DNA of 64,000 nt, taken from positions 3,162,001-3,226,000 of the forward strand of contig JAZARR010000154.1 of NCBI GenBank assembly GCA_037389465.1, written 5' to 3'. The DNA is from Baylisascaris procyonis (Eukaryota > Nematoda > Chromadorea > Rhabditida > Ascarididae). Position 1 is the stretch's first letter, and each line of letters starts with the position of its first letter. Below, piece by piece: positions 1 through 20,108 of the stretch. The notes beneath the pieces were generated by a model that was not told the DNA's origin, made no database searches, and saw nothing but the letters and a program-made list of their open reading frames with translations. A program made the translations under genes and the position numbers.

Positions 1-7421
<7,421 letters not shown>

Positions 7422-7433
7422 CTTTATGACGAC

Positions 7434-8439
7434 CTGAGGCTAAACCTTCGTTGCGAAACGTTAAGCTGACTGACCTTCGTTACAACGAATAACAAAGTCG
7501 ATGACGCTACAAATGCGGGTCAAGAAGCGCCAACGAGAGCGAAAGAACCGAAAGTGAAGAGTTGTTGAGGCAGGAAACAGGCAGGCTGGCTGGCGATGTT
7601 GTTGTGTGACGACGGCGGTACGCATCGCGGCCCCACAAAAGCGAGCAAGACAAAGTGTTAGCAACGAGTGCGGTGCACATAGAAAGAAAGTGCGACATTG
7701 CGGCACCGAATCGTTGTCGCTCAGCACTCCTTTTGAATCGCTTCCGCGACGCTACAATCCACCTCAAAAAACTTTGTATAACATATTGCTTCAAATTATG
7801 CTCTATTTGTGAAAGTGTTCTCCACCTTCGAAAAGATTCATAGATCCCGTCAAATTTTTTAGTGAAGAAGGCATTAAAGTGCTTTTGAAGGGGGAGGGGG
7901 GAGGGGGAGTGAGTGATGGGTGACCCCAGATTCCTGCTTTCTAAGAAGTTTATTTAAACAAGCAGGGTTCACCGACGCTGTTTGATTTGCGCTGACAAGA
8001 AAGCTGCCAACCAAGTGAAGCGTCAATCAACCTGTTCATCACTGCGCCTTTTTCTAGCAACGTGTTATGTGCTTTACCGCCGCCAGCATTCGAGTTCCCT
8101 TCGGCACTTTACCATTAACTTCACCCGAGTTCCGCATGGCTTCCATGATTATGAGAGACTGATGAGACATCAAAAATACCTCAAACGACCATTTAGCACC
8201 TGACTTTTCTCAACAATACAATGCATGAAGACATAACTGCGCGATCGCTCGTTAATCCCATTTCACCAATGAGAAAAACAGATAACTGTCAGCGATTGCA
8301 ATATGGATAGCGAGCATTTAGGACGTGGCACGCTCATCCGTTACGCTATTCTTGCTTGTTTATCGCTTCATTTAGGTTATATAATGTTTAGCATACTCAA
8401 ATTTACGTTGATGTGGCGTTGCAAAGCAGTCAGTATCCA
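7434..8439. promoter_or_regulatory. Upstream region of the SMAD gene
   Basis: This is about 1 kb between the SMAD leader and the tRNA. The first 350 bases are GC- and CpG-rich compared with the rest of the window and have overlapping ORFs on both strands without any recognisable protein; I treat it as promoter rather than coding. It contains the G-rich block listed separately. Confidence 0.45.
7889..7920 (+). promoter_or_regulatory. Potential G-quadruplex, upstream of SMAD
   Basis: Runs of 5, 6 and 5 G separated by single A bases, then AGTGAGTGAT and a further GGG, fit a four-tract quadruplex motif. It is about 470 bp upstream of the SMAD start codon and on its non-template side. A function is inferred only. 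Confidence 0.5.
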
Positions 8440-8512
8440 GCCCGGTTAGCTCAGTCGGTAGAGCACCAGACTCTTAATCTGGCTGTCGCGGGTTCGAGCC
8501 CCGCATCGGGCT
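8440..8512 (+). tRNA. tRNA-Lys (CUU anticodon)
   Basis: A full cloverleaf: acceptor GCCCGGT pairs with ATCGGGC (one G-T), the D arm is GCTC...GAGC, the anticodon stem CCAGA/TCTGG flanks loop CTCTTAA (anticodon CTT), and the T arm GCGGG/CCCGC flanks TTCGAGC. Intact A box (TAGCTCAGTCGG) and B box (GGTTCGAGCCC). There is no intron. Oddities: the base at the discriminator position is T, where nematode tRNA-Lys normally has G, and the first run of four T downstream is near 8797, so the usual Pol III terminator is missing. It may be a functional gene or a recently moved copy. Confidence 0.95.
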
Positions 8513-11500
8513 TGCCGTTTGCACGCCGTCGTACTTCCGCGCTTCAATGAACGGCAGTTTGGGAAAACGGCAGTTCAATGAAATGCATGAATTTAGGGAG
8601 CTCGCACCAATTTCTGTATGGCTCGTTCTTTATTCCTTTCCTTGTTTAGACGTTCGCTCAATAGCAGTCATAACAAAGGATAAAAGTTTGTTGTTAAATA
8701 TGAAACAGCGAACAATAGCAACTGATATCATGTCTACGGAGTCCCCGATTTATAGGTAAAGGGTGGGGAGAGGGAAAGGAAGGAGGAGGATAGGTCTTTT
8801 GAAAGTGAAATAGGAATATCCGTTCGGACGATCGTTTAGGCACAATCACGAAGAGACTGTCTGCCTATAAACTTCGTTGCGGAATGCACTTTAAATTCAC
8901 TCATTCGAAAATGAAGAGTGGTCAAGCGAAGATGTGCATATTATGAAGATTATCCAATGCGGAAAACTTTCGCTATATTAGCTCGAGCGAAAGAAAATGT
9001 AGTTATAATAGCTCTTATGTAGAGCAGTAAATTGTAAAGTAATATATGATTCTTTTTTGCGGCATAGCTACACATCATGTTGGGAATGCTTCGATCGTTC
9101 TTGCGTAGTGCCCACAATGTTAGCTTTATTTTGTTTGTTTTGTGTTTTATCCCTTGAAAACTTTTCATTAACTTTCCCAGGTTTTCAAAAAATCCAATTT
9201 TCGTTTGCATCAAATTTCGCTGTTGAAGTTTACCTTATGTCATGGTAAACGCATACTGTAGGCATAATGCTTAAAGTCACTTATGAATATACCGCAATAC
9301 GTTCAAATTTTCCGAATTTTCTCGTATCCGGATATATTGCAAATCCTCGATAATGTGATGCTAGGGTCCGAAAATTTTCTTAAACCTAGCATTTCATTGT
9401 TTGAAATTCTAGAGCGTTGCTTTCAAGAGATTTTCTGATGCGTGCTAGATGTAGTATATTAAACCTTACAATTCATTTAGCAGTTAGAAATACATTTGAA
9501 ATGTTCAATTGGGTGCTGACAGTGGAGATGACATTCGTCGTTTGAATTTGCATAAATTGAAAATAAAGAGGAAAGTATCATTTAAGCTTGTTTAAAAAGG
9601 GTTTCGGACATGCGTAGCACAAATACCGACTGTACTTTTTGTTACCGATCTCTCACGACACAATCTTAAAGTCCTCTCTATCGAAAACGATGAGTTCGGG
9701 TCTCAGATTTTTCACCATAAATTGCCGGGGAGATTTTTGAATAGATCCACTTTTAATCTATGAAAGCAGCCGAAGTGACGAGATTATCTTCACACGTTTA
9801 TTGACTTAGTCGAAGTGATAATCTAGCATAAAGCGAGACATGGATGGCTAGAATGGTGCATTAGCTAAACTGGTAAACAGGTTATAACAGAAAACACCGA
9901 AAAGCAAAGAAACTCATATTTTATTCTGTCGGCGAATCGTCATTGTGCATGTGTGCCTCCTATCCCCTTCCCCCTCTCCTCGACGCTATGCCCGCCTTGC
10001 CTCTTCATTCTCTTATTTTCGACCCTCATTTCGAGCTTGCTCTTGTATTGATTGACTGCTATCGATGGCAGCAGCCACCATCCCCATCCATCTTATCGGG
10101 GTGAGGGGGGGGGATGAGGGTGGAAAAGTCGCCTATTATAATCGCTGCAAAAATAAACCTGTAATACGAAAAATCATTGCAAATAAAAGAATCGTATTTT
10201 CTTTTTTGTCCACTCACGTAATTTCGCTAAGATCAGGGCTTCTTTTGCTTCTTTTTTTTTGCTATTAGAATCACCGAAAAAGTTTCCTTATTCAAAATTT
10301 CTTTTAAATGTACTTTTTTGCATATTATTCCCACACAAATGTCAATGGTGTAGGTGCTCCAATAGTTGGCAGCAGGTCGTATTTCAGCCAGTTCAATGGC
10401 GCACTATCGGCGTGTGGGTACGATTTGCAAGATGAGCTATCTCGATGTACTCCTTTCATTTCTGCTCAATTTAGAGAACATTTTCTTGCCAACAAAAATG
10501 AAACATACGGGATAATTACATTCATATTTTATCTAACCGATGTGCAAAGCATTTGTTATTTTGACCGGCGTAAAATGAAAACGAGATAGGTTGCAAGGTG
10601 CATACCTTGTTTTATGGCGCTTTTGACTGCTTGTAGCTCTTTTAGAAGTTGGTTTATCAACTAGAAGGATGGTACAGGAAAGCATTGTTTAGCTTGTATT
10701 ATACTGGCCGATGACATCATTCTGGCGCCTGAGGCGGTTTGAGGTCGGAACGTTTAGGCACTGATGTTTTAGCGTGGCGACACCGGAGCGCTGAAAGTCG
10801 TCTACAAGCTTGGCACGTGGAGAGGTTGAAAAGTTGCAGCACTCTACATGGCGCTGGTGTTTGTCAACGAAATCAAACTTGTTTTAGAGGTGTAAGTTGA
10901 ACTTGTTTCGAAGTAGGAAGTACATTTAAGATCGATTTGCTGTTGAAAAACTTTTTGTTTTCTAAATACACTAGTAAAACGCTGTATGAAATGGTTTTGA
11001 TAGTTTTATTTGGGAGCACGACAGGAGTCGGCAGCTTCCCAGAATCTTTTTTTTTACATTATTAACGAATATTTGCTTATGCATACAGTATTTGAAAGTA
11101 TTTGGTATATAAATTGAATAGTATTTGTGGGTTCATTGTGCTCTATGCACCAACTTGTGTATAACCAGCCTCACGTAGGAAAGTGGCTACACCACATTTT
11201 TCTTGTACAAAACGGTGACGCTTAAACGTTCTATAGTCAGACTGTTTGTGACGTCTAATTTCGTTGACGCGGAAACACTATGCTTTCGGCACTATAATCA
11301 TTAAATCTGTAAAGCTCAGTTCAGTGACCCCTATTCTGAAACTACTGCCAGACAAACAGACACACACGTATACAACGTGTAATTTTTTTTAATTTCAGGT
11401 CAGCAGTCTTCTGTTTCCATTTTTAAATGATAGTGATCAATGAAAATTTCGCCGAAAGAATCCTATTTGGAAGAAAGATGCCGTCACTATCATGCATTCT

Positions 11501-11592
11501 GCAATTAGCTTGCAAAATCATATGGAAAGATTTTTGCTTGTTTTGTTGATAAGTCACTCCATGCTGTTTAGTTGGTTTTTTTCCTTTTAAAG
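8513..11592. other. Intergenic, no gene supported
   Basis: About 3.1 kb between the tRNA and the transporter. Two G-rich stretches could form quadruplexes on the plus strand, near 8758-8795 and near 10097-10122 (GGGG, then an eight-G run, then GGG). A 93-codon ORF at 10308-10589 shows no family resemblance. Tract TTTTTTTTAATTTCAG ending at 11398 resembles a splice acceptor but is followed by several ATGs, so the acceptor at 11592 is preferred for the transporter. Confidence 0.5.
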
Positions 11593-11612
11593 TGAATTTG
11601 GTATTGTTGAAG

Positions 11613-14600
11613 ATGAGCGATGAAACAGTGGATGCACATCATCGGAGTTCGACAGATAATCTTCTATCAAATGAACTTCATGAACTTCTACCGACTCGTA
11701 TACCCGTTCGAAAGCCGATCGTTGAGCGTTCTTCGTCAGATTTCCTCTTCAGATGTTACATTGTTATATCGATGACATTTATTTGGACTGGATATACGAT
11801 CGCCGTTCGTTATACACGCTCCACTACACCTCCTACTGAGGTTTATTGCATGTTTCTTCTCGATCAGAAATTCATATACGGCCATTTGTTGCAATCGTTA
11901 AACAACTTAGCAAGTTGGATTTGGTGGCATAGCGATTAGAAAGTTCCTGCGAAGTGCAGCCGTTTCTAGAGAAAATTGAAGTGCAAAAAGCATTCTATGC
12001 TCATTTTCACATATTTTCTGAAATCTGTCAAGCATTTGCGCCATTGGTCAATTTTGCGCCTCCATCAAGCTGCCTTGTTTTAATCCCGCTAGGCGCCAAA
12101 GAGGTTGGAACCCTGATATTCTTACACTACAATATACCCTTTGAATAAAAGCCACCGCAGAACCGCAAGAGGTTCACGCTTGAATAAAAGGTAATTCATG
12201 ATATTTAAGCTCATTTTGAATGTAAACTCGCCTTGGAGGTGCTTATATATCAGAACTCACCCAGGTGCCAGCTTAAATGTTGAGTTTTCCACATAAAACC
12301 ATGGTGCTGCCTCAGTCCCATATAGTTTAATGCGCATCATGCATATATCTAATATTTATACTCTTTTCCAAATATGAATTGAAATGATAATAACTAAAAC
12401 AAAACCACGAAATTGGAGTTCGGTTTAAATGGAGACCTTCTCTTGAATATCCCTCCCCCCCCCCCCCAGCCCTCCCTTCTTTCTATGCATTGACCTTTAG
12501 TGAGACATTTATGGTATATTAGCAAGCCACCGAGTGAATTCTGATTGAGCATGCAGATGCATTCACCAGCAAATCGACATGCAGAATTAGCCACGCTAGT
12601 ACAAAGATATGTCGTGGTAACTGCTCACACATAGGGTTGTTTGGCATTGCTTTCAGGATTTTACAACTAAAGTGGTGCATTTTTTTGGAGTATTGTTGTC
12701 ATTTCGCTGATTGTTTCAATTATTCTAATATGTGCATATTGTAAGAAATAATTTGATATACAATGAGCGTGCAAAATGCACACATCATCATAACAATTCC
12801 TTCAGCATTTGGCATTCTTATGCATTATTTAAGGTGTTTTAAAATATTTGTTACTGAAATTGCCCTATTGAAAGATGGATAGCGCATTCCTTTAGCGTTG
12901 ACAAGCCTCACTTTTTGTGGTTTCTGTTTAATTATTGCAAAAGTTTTATAGCTTTGTTAATCATTAAAAGTAATATAGTGGATTGTTTTTCGTTGTTTTG
13001 CTTCTTAAATATTAAATTTTTATTCGTAAACATGTACCTTTTTTTACGAACAATAGTGTATGATGAATTCACCTGTAGTTTGGTTTTTTAATATGACGGT
13101 CATTTGTAGGGTTATAGTGGTGTTTATGATATATGCTTTTCAGGTATATTCATCAACAACGGTAGTGCTAATGTCGGAGATTGTGAAGTTGCTTATCACT
13201 GTCTTTTTTCTCTTCCACATGAATAATTCAAGTTTCTCTAAATTTAAAAAAGTTAGCCACACGTCATCTTTTCTTTTCTTTATAATTCTTTTTCTTTTCT
13301 AATGTTGTCTTTTTTCAAAAAATTTGTTCATAGACGTTCATATGTTTCTTAGACACATATTAGAGTGAAAAGTTTAAAGAATTTGTGGCATATTTTACTG
13401 TGTGAGATTCCAACATACATTAAGAGGATATTAAAATGACTTTAAGCCTTTAAGTGGGAAAGAGTCATATATTCGAGAGGGGTCTTTAATCAGAGAAGTA
13501 CGGTGTTTCATGTTGGATTCTTTTTGATAAAAAAAATGATAATATTGAATATTAGATTGATGATTTTCTTGTTCAGTAAAGGAACTTATTAGCGAATCGC
13601 AATGAAAGCATAAATTAGATAATATTGTGGTTTGCATTTACTCGTTTCTTGTCTTCAAGAAAAATTCTGTTTTGTGGAAAATTTTTTCTGTGAGAAATAT
13701 GTTATTCAGAAAGAGCTATGGGACACATTGTGAAGTATAGGAATAACCGCAATAGGAAGATAAGAATAGTGGGTTTAGGAGTGATGCGAATGTCATGAGA
13801 AGGAATTCAATTCAAAAAAAAAAATAACGAGGCCAAGTTCAAGATTTTTTTATGCTCTAAGCTTTGAGGAATGTTGCGTTTTTAGGCCGCAGTGCATATG
13901 ATCGAGTGGGAGCTCATTTGAACTCTTCGAAGTTGAAGCGTTTATTATTTGTTTAAAAATAATAATTCATGTAAATCCTTTAAGTGTATATCGGAGGAAT
14001 TTATCGGTAAACCGTTGGATTTGATAAAGATGAGTGTTCCGTCGGTAGTATACGCCATTCAGAACAATCTTGATTTCATCGCTCTCTCAAATCTTGACGC
14101 CGGTACCTATCAGGTGGAATATTTTTGCATTGTTGAGCCTATTTCAAGAGACTTTTCTTTGACTACGCATGCATTTCAAATTTTTAATTAATTTACTGGA
14201 GTATATGCGCAGATGTCTATCGTAGATCGATCACAGTAGAGCCGACAAGATTCTCATTGATCTGATCAGAAAGTCTAGTGATGATGTTTTTGATAAAAAC
14301 GTTTTCCAGTGTCGATATATCGGATCCGTAGTCGGATATCGGTTTATGTATCCCTTTTTATTTCAGTGAACACACATCCGAGTAGTGTTTATGAGTGGAT
14401 TGGCATTCAGATTCTGAATTCTACCCATCTGTCACTAATTATACTTCTCTCATTAACTAGCGTTGTTTCAGGTGACCACACAGTTGAAAGTTGTTACGAC
14501 GGCAATCTTCATGATGCTAATATTAGGTCGGAGGTTTTCGCTTCGTAGATGGGTAGCGATCATATGGCTCTTTATGGGTGTCGCAGCTGTGCAGGTGTTG

Positions 14601-17600
14601 CTTTGTTTGCCATTGCTGAATGAATTTGCAATGTTATTGTGATGGGTGCTAACTCTGCTATTGTCATCATCGCAGAAATTCATTGCATGGACAGTGACGG
14701 AAGTATGATAAAATGTTATGGCTAATAATCTAGTAGGATAAATAGAAAAGGTATGGAGTGGAACGTAAACAATGTGGATTATGAAAGCTGTCATAATGGA
14801 AAGGCCTTGGATTTATAAATTTTCAGCTTGGCTAGGCTTGGTGTGTAATGAGTATCCTAACTTTTTGCCTTGCCCTATCATGAAGGCATGTATAGGCGCG
14901 TTGAAATCGCTACGGGTCGATGAAGTGCCCCTTCAATTTCGGATTTTTTCAGTTTATCTGGAATTGCGCGACGAGGTGACGAGTTGGGGGAATTGAAGTG
15001 GCTCTTGATCCTGAATTACTGGAGAAGTGGAATGGGTTCCTTAAAATGTTTAACTTGTTGTGTTCTGCATTCTTAACTTTCGTGAATATCTTCATAGTTC
15101 TACTTTAGTATAGGAATTTCAAGATAGATGTATTGGAAATAGAAGATACATTCGTATTGGTTTGTGACCGAACCATATGCAGTACTTTCATTTGTAGACG
15201 AATTGTGCTCTTTTTTCGTAAAACCTTCCTGAGATTGAAAGATACTCTATATGTTGACATGTTTAAATAATCTTATGTTGAAGTTTTCGTTTGCCAACAT
15301 ACTTTCAACCCGCTAAGGGATTCATTTCCTAGAGGCAATATTTACCGTTTGTTTTAAAATGAAAGCGTTAAGCATATCAACATGCTAATTTCATTTGTTG
15401 TGGATGCTTTTTAGTTGGATTGGCCGATATGAAGAGGTGGCAAGAGGAGAAGAGGAACTAAAAGTTCTAATAAAAGAGTTGCTTAATCTATCATTCGCCC
15501 TTGAAATTTGCACCCGATTCCTTATAAAACTTTTTTTTCGCCACATTTCTCACATTTTCCTTTCCATCTTCCAATTTCACCGCCAGTGCCACGGTTCACA
15601 GTCGTTGAGGTTTTTTGAAGTCAACCCTACATTGTACTACCGCTCTTTCCCAATCCACTTGCGTAACATGTGTCAGCTATGTCATCCAGATTTGTTTTGT
15701 AGATGAATGCGGTCGAAGGGCAAAGGGATGCGAAGACAGCAGCAGAAAATTATGTGCTAGGTTTAATTGCCGTCTTACTGACGTGTGTAACCGCCGGATT
15801 TGCAGGTTGGTTCATCCACCATCATTGCTTGCTCCAACTTGTTGCTATGGGATCGTAATGTTTATTGGTAAATTTAATTTCCAAAAGATTTATATTTTGG
15901 CTTTTTGTTTCTGTTGTTTTGTCACTTTCACTCCGTTATTTTAGTTGTTCAAAAGCGACGTTAAAGAAGTTAAATCGTTTTCTTTCTTTCGTTTGCCTTC
16001 GACCTCCATGCATCTTGACGAAGGAAAGTTTTTGCATCATACGGAGATCTGGTAGCTTTTTATGGATACATTGCTTGCCAATACGGGAGTAATTGTGAAA
16101 ATAAGAAGAGCATAAAAGGATGGTAAACATCTTGGCAGCACTTTACAAGGAAACGGAGAAATATAATTGGGTAAATTTACATTAAGAGAATGCTTCTAAT
16201 CAATACAGAACCATTGTAGGAATTGTGCATTCTATAAAACCATTGTAGGACGTTTTATTGTGTCGTATAATTTTGCACACTTCTTTCGAAGTCATAAATT
16301 AGCACGTGATGCTACGAAACGACGTAGCATACCTGCGTAACACCATATATTTTTATTACATTTTTATAAGGTCATACCTTTTCAATGTACTGAACCCAAG
16401 ATAAAATTGTTTACATTGGTATGGTTTGCAATGCCGATTGTCGTTGATTGTGCGGCATTTGTCCTTCACGGTCTGTCTGCTGGCCTGATCCCACAGGTTC
16501 TACGTATGTTGTAAAACCTGTAGGAATGGCAGGTTCATAGCAACAGCCGGCACGTGTGTGTTGTGAGGCATTTCAACTTTAAATATACACGTGTTGTAGC
16601 CATTTCAATAACATGTACTACTATCAGATTTGTGATTTTCACAAGTGTTCTGGCCGAAATAGCATAATCTACTCTGAGACTATGAAATATGCAATTTCCG
16701 GATGGTTTTTTTATTGCTCAGAAGCAGTAACTTAGTTTAATGTTTATTCGGCAGTAAGAAATTAAACTTCAAATTATAATGCGAAGTAAATTTTTATCGT
16801 TTGCAAGCGAATGAACAGGCAGAGTAAATTTGCGTTTGAAAAATCTCTTTCTTCAAAAATTTCTAAAAAAGTTTACAATCACTAAACTTCCTTTCCATAA
16901 ATTTGGGGGAGGGGGGTATGGGCAGAATAAGAATGTTTTAATTCAGAAATCTGACTCGGGTCGCTTTTCTTGCGTTGAGCCTCTGACTACGACGCCTCTG
17001 ATTATTTTAGTGAGAAATTCATTGATTGATCAGCGCTTATGATAACCGCAAACGTTTTTGATGCTCACCTAAGGTTATTCGTTGAGAAAGATTCGAACAG
17101 TAGTTATCATCGCATATGATCTGTTCGAAATACGGGAATAGATGAAAGGTCGATTCGAGTTGCAGGAGTGTATTTCGAGATGATGCTGAAGGACGGTACG
17201 AGCACGCCACTGTGGATTCGGAATCTACAGATGTACAGCTGTGGAATGGTCAGTGCATCCTTGGCATGCTACTTGGGCGATTTCGATGCGATTTTTTCTC
17301 GTGGATTCTTCCATGGATACAACTATAAAGTCGTCTCTGTAATCGGCTTCTTGAGCGTTGGTTCGTTCTTCCAATTCTTTATTATAGTAGCACGTGTTTA
17401 TTTATCCCTGGAGGATTGGTTTTGGGAGACGGAGCTGTTATTAGAAGAGTAGAATTGGATGAGATGTGGCTTCCTTATACACGTAAGCGTATTTCCTGCC
17501 AATTTTGTGCTGCGATAGTTTAAAGGGAGGTGAAGCTACTGCAAAGGCAAGGCTATATCGACTTCATTAGAACTCTCTGGCCTGAAGGGACTCTGGATGT

Positions 17601-18473
17601 GAGGTTCCTTCCACCATCATAGTGACCCAGGAAGGAGGAGGGCATCACGATATCCTTATTCGCGCTTACTAGATGATTTTGAAGCATTCTTCGCTTCGTT
17701 TAGATGTCCGCCGTTTAGTTTACAGGTCTCCAGTAATCATGGAGTTGTGGTAGTGTTGTTTTGCAGTGTTTTTGATGCAGAAGCACGCATCGTATCAGCT
17801 GTTGTGATAGGCTTCTTAAGTCGTTTTCAATTGTTTGGCCCATTTCGAAATGAGTTTATATGAAATTTCTGGATCGAATTTTTGTTGCACGATTAGTTGA
17901 CAAGAAAAAGAAATTCTGGGATTTTTACAAAGGTTCAGTGGAATTGGAAGATGTCTTAGTTGGATACATCATTTTTATTCAGTTTACTTCTAAAAGCGGG
18001 TCTGGGTTCAATTGCAAAAAGCGTATTTTATGCGAATTTCTCTTGCGCACTTGAAATTTCTCAGATAACAAGGATTTATTTACTTAGGGAATAAGAATAT
18101 GAGGGGCGCCAACGTCTTCTAGGTGCTAAAAGCATTTCAGACTCATGCGTAGGTTACTTCGTCTTGGAAATCTTCGGGTCTTGAGGGGGATAACCAATTT
18201 TCTGTCCTTCTCCCTTCGGCGTTAGCAGTTTAGACAGGCATCATGAGGACGTTTTACGTAGGGTGCAATAATTTTGCAGGTGGTATCTATATCTCTCTTG
18301 TGATGAAATACCTTGACAATCTCTACAAAAGTTTCGCATCGGCGGTTAGTATAATCTTGGTGGTGGTCGTCTCGTTTTTTATATTCGACACTGTGCCTTT
18401 TGGATTTTATTTCTTGGCCGGTTCGGTGGCCGTATGTGCTGCCATTGTGCTCTATAATTCAGTTGATGAGTAA
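11613..18473 (+). CDS. ugtp-1: Nucleotide-sugar transporter, SLC35A family (UGTP-1-like)
   Basis: This is a Golgi membrane antiporter that brings a UDP-sugar (galactose or GlcNAc class) into the lumen in exchange for UMP. Seven exons are 11613-11840, 13144-13251, 13985-14113, 14472-14594, 15703-15805, 17166-17360 and 18280-18473, phase-consistent, giving 359 residues, normal for the family. The N-terminus is cytosolic with helix 1 near residues 51-73. The signature region is VPSVVYAIQNNLDFIALSNL followed by DAGTYQVTTQLKVVTTAIFM (about 125-168), and then GRRFSLRRW. The last exon holds GGIYISLVMKYLDNLYKSFA and two C-terminal helices. ATG 11613 sits 20 nt after TTTTTTCCTTTTAAAG, a likely SL trans-splice acceptor. 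The stop overlaps a strong donor (GATGA|GTAAGT), so a longer C-terminal form is possible. Exact substrate cannot be read from sequence. Confidence 0.93.
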
Positions 18474-20108
18474 GTATGTGTCAGCTGCCATCTTTTGGTA
18501 GGATAGGGATGGTTAAAGGCCTCTCGTAGGTTTATTCTATCCTCGAAGATGACTTTTCCGTATGAATTTTCCAAGTTTTCAGGAGGGTTGAAGGGGGCAA
18601 TCTTTCCACCTACATCCTTAGCCCTATTGTAAACGGGTATGAAATCATTCCGGTGTTGGCCGGATAAAGTTGCTGATTACGGATGATCTTATCGAAGAAT
18701 TGGCTCTATGGGTAATGCTTTTCTTTACCTGCAAGTTTAGTGAGCGAGTTATTACTAATTTGAGAATGACATTCATTATTCATTCATTAAGAAATTGGAT
18801 GATCAAAGTTCAAATCTGTTATACTATATTTGCTCGGTATTTTAATGAACATATTTGTGGGTTAAAATCTCTCGATAACTGCATAGCTGAGTCTGGATCG
18901 ACGGTGAGTTTTAGCAACGAAAGCAATAATTAATGAATCGTTAGAAGTGGTTAGTGAGTGTGTTTTTATTTCCTCTTGATTCTCATTTAACGTCTATTGT
19001 CTCATCGTTTCTGATGCTTTTAAATGGATTTCTATGGCTTTCGTTTTTGTTGCAGATATAATCTTTCATTGTAATACTTTTGCATAATTTCACTAATTTG
19101 TCGTTATCGCAAAAAGTGATGCATAATGTTCCGATATTAGCTGAATATTAAAAGTTACATTTAAATAAGTTGATTACATTTTAAAAGATAATTACTGCAC
19201 TTTTTTTTTCAGCTGTTTTCATCGCTAATAACATCGTAATGTAGAGCTGTCAGAATCATACGCTGGCATTCTTTGACTTCAACTTTTTGGTTTTTTCGAT
19301 CTAATTTATATTAGTAATTGCTTATTATTGCATACTGCTTCTTACATTCGAAACGTTAAAAGGGACTATAGCATTTTGCATCATTTTTTATTTCTTTTAT
19401 ATCTCAGGTGTTATTTTAATTGAATGTGCATTTATTGAGCATTTTTCTGATTACTCCATATGAGAGCATTTTTCATCATTTCATTCATTCTTAAATGTTG
19501 ATTCACAATGTTTTATTCATTTATTTTTTTATTTTTATTTATTCCGTTGAGCGAATAGATAAGAAGAATGTAAAGTACAAAAATGTACATTTCGTTCGTT
19601 CGCTCATATTCCCGTATAATTTGATTTTGTTTTATTATCTCATTTAGCCTGTAATTTTTCATTTTTTATCCCCTATTGTGCACCTCCATCAATAGTCATA
19701 AAGCTTCCTTTCCATTAAAGAAATCATAATTTGGTCTGTTGATTTGCGCATCTTGCAAAGTTGTTCTCTCTGCTTTTTCTTGCTGGCTGGCTTTTCCTCT
19801 CTCTCTCTCTTTCTTTTGTTTGTTGTTCCTTTCATTTTCTTGCTGGCATTATTCCCTACGTCTTTCTTGATGAAGCATTATTACATAAGTAGAAACGTTT
19901 AACATTGCGTACGTTGAAGATCTATCCTTTGAAAATATTTTATTCCGAACATTTCAATCATTCGGTGACAAAGAACTCGTTTTTTCGACTCCGAAAAGGA
20001 GGAGAGCTATTCGAAGAAGAGAACAAAATTCACACCTACTTGCTCAACCGATAGCACCGTTTTATGAGTGGAACAGCAATCTCCCTCCATATTGTACTCT
20101 TGTATTGC
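18474..20108. other. Convergent spacer: transporter 3' side and unknown-gene 3' side
   Basis: No coding exon is supported. On the minus strand an AATAAA at 19939-19944 lies about 165 nt beyond the stop of the unrecognised gene and is a reasonable poly(A) signal for it. I see no AATAAA close behind the transporter stop, consistent with a long 3' UTR or a further exon. Confidence 0.5.

Noticed and set aside
7461..7843. Several overlapping ORFs on both strands upstream of SMAD
   Set aside because: They come from GC-rich promoter sequence; no family similarity and no splice link to the SMAD start at 7421.
11592..11612. Upstream GTG start adding seven residues to the transporter
   Set aside because: It overlaps the probable trans-splice acceptor; the ATG at 11613 is the normal start.
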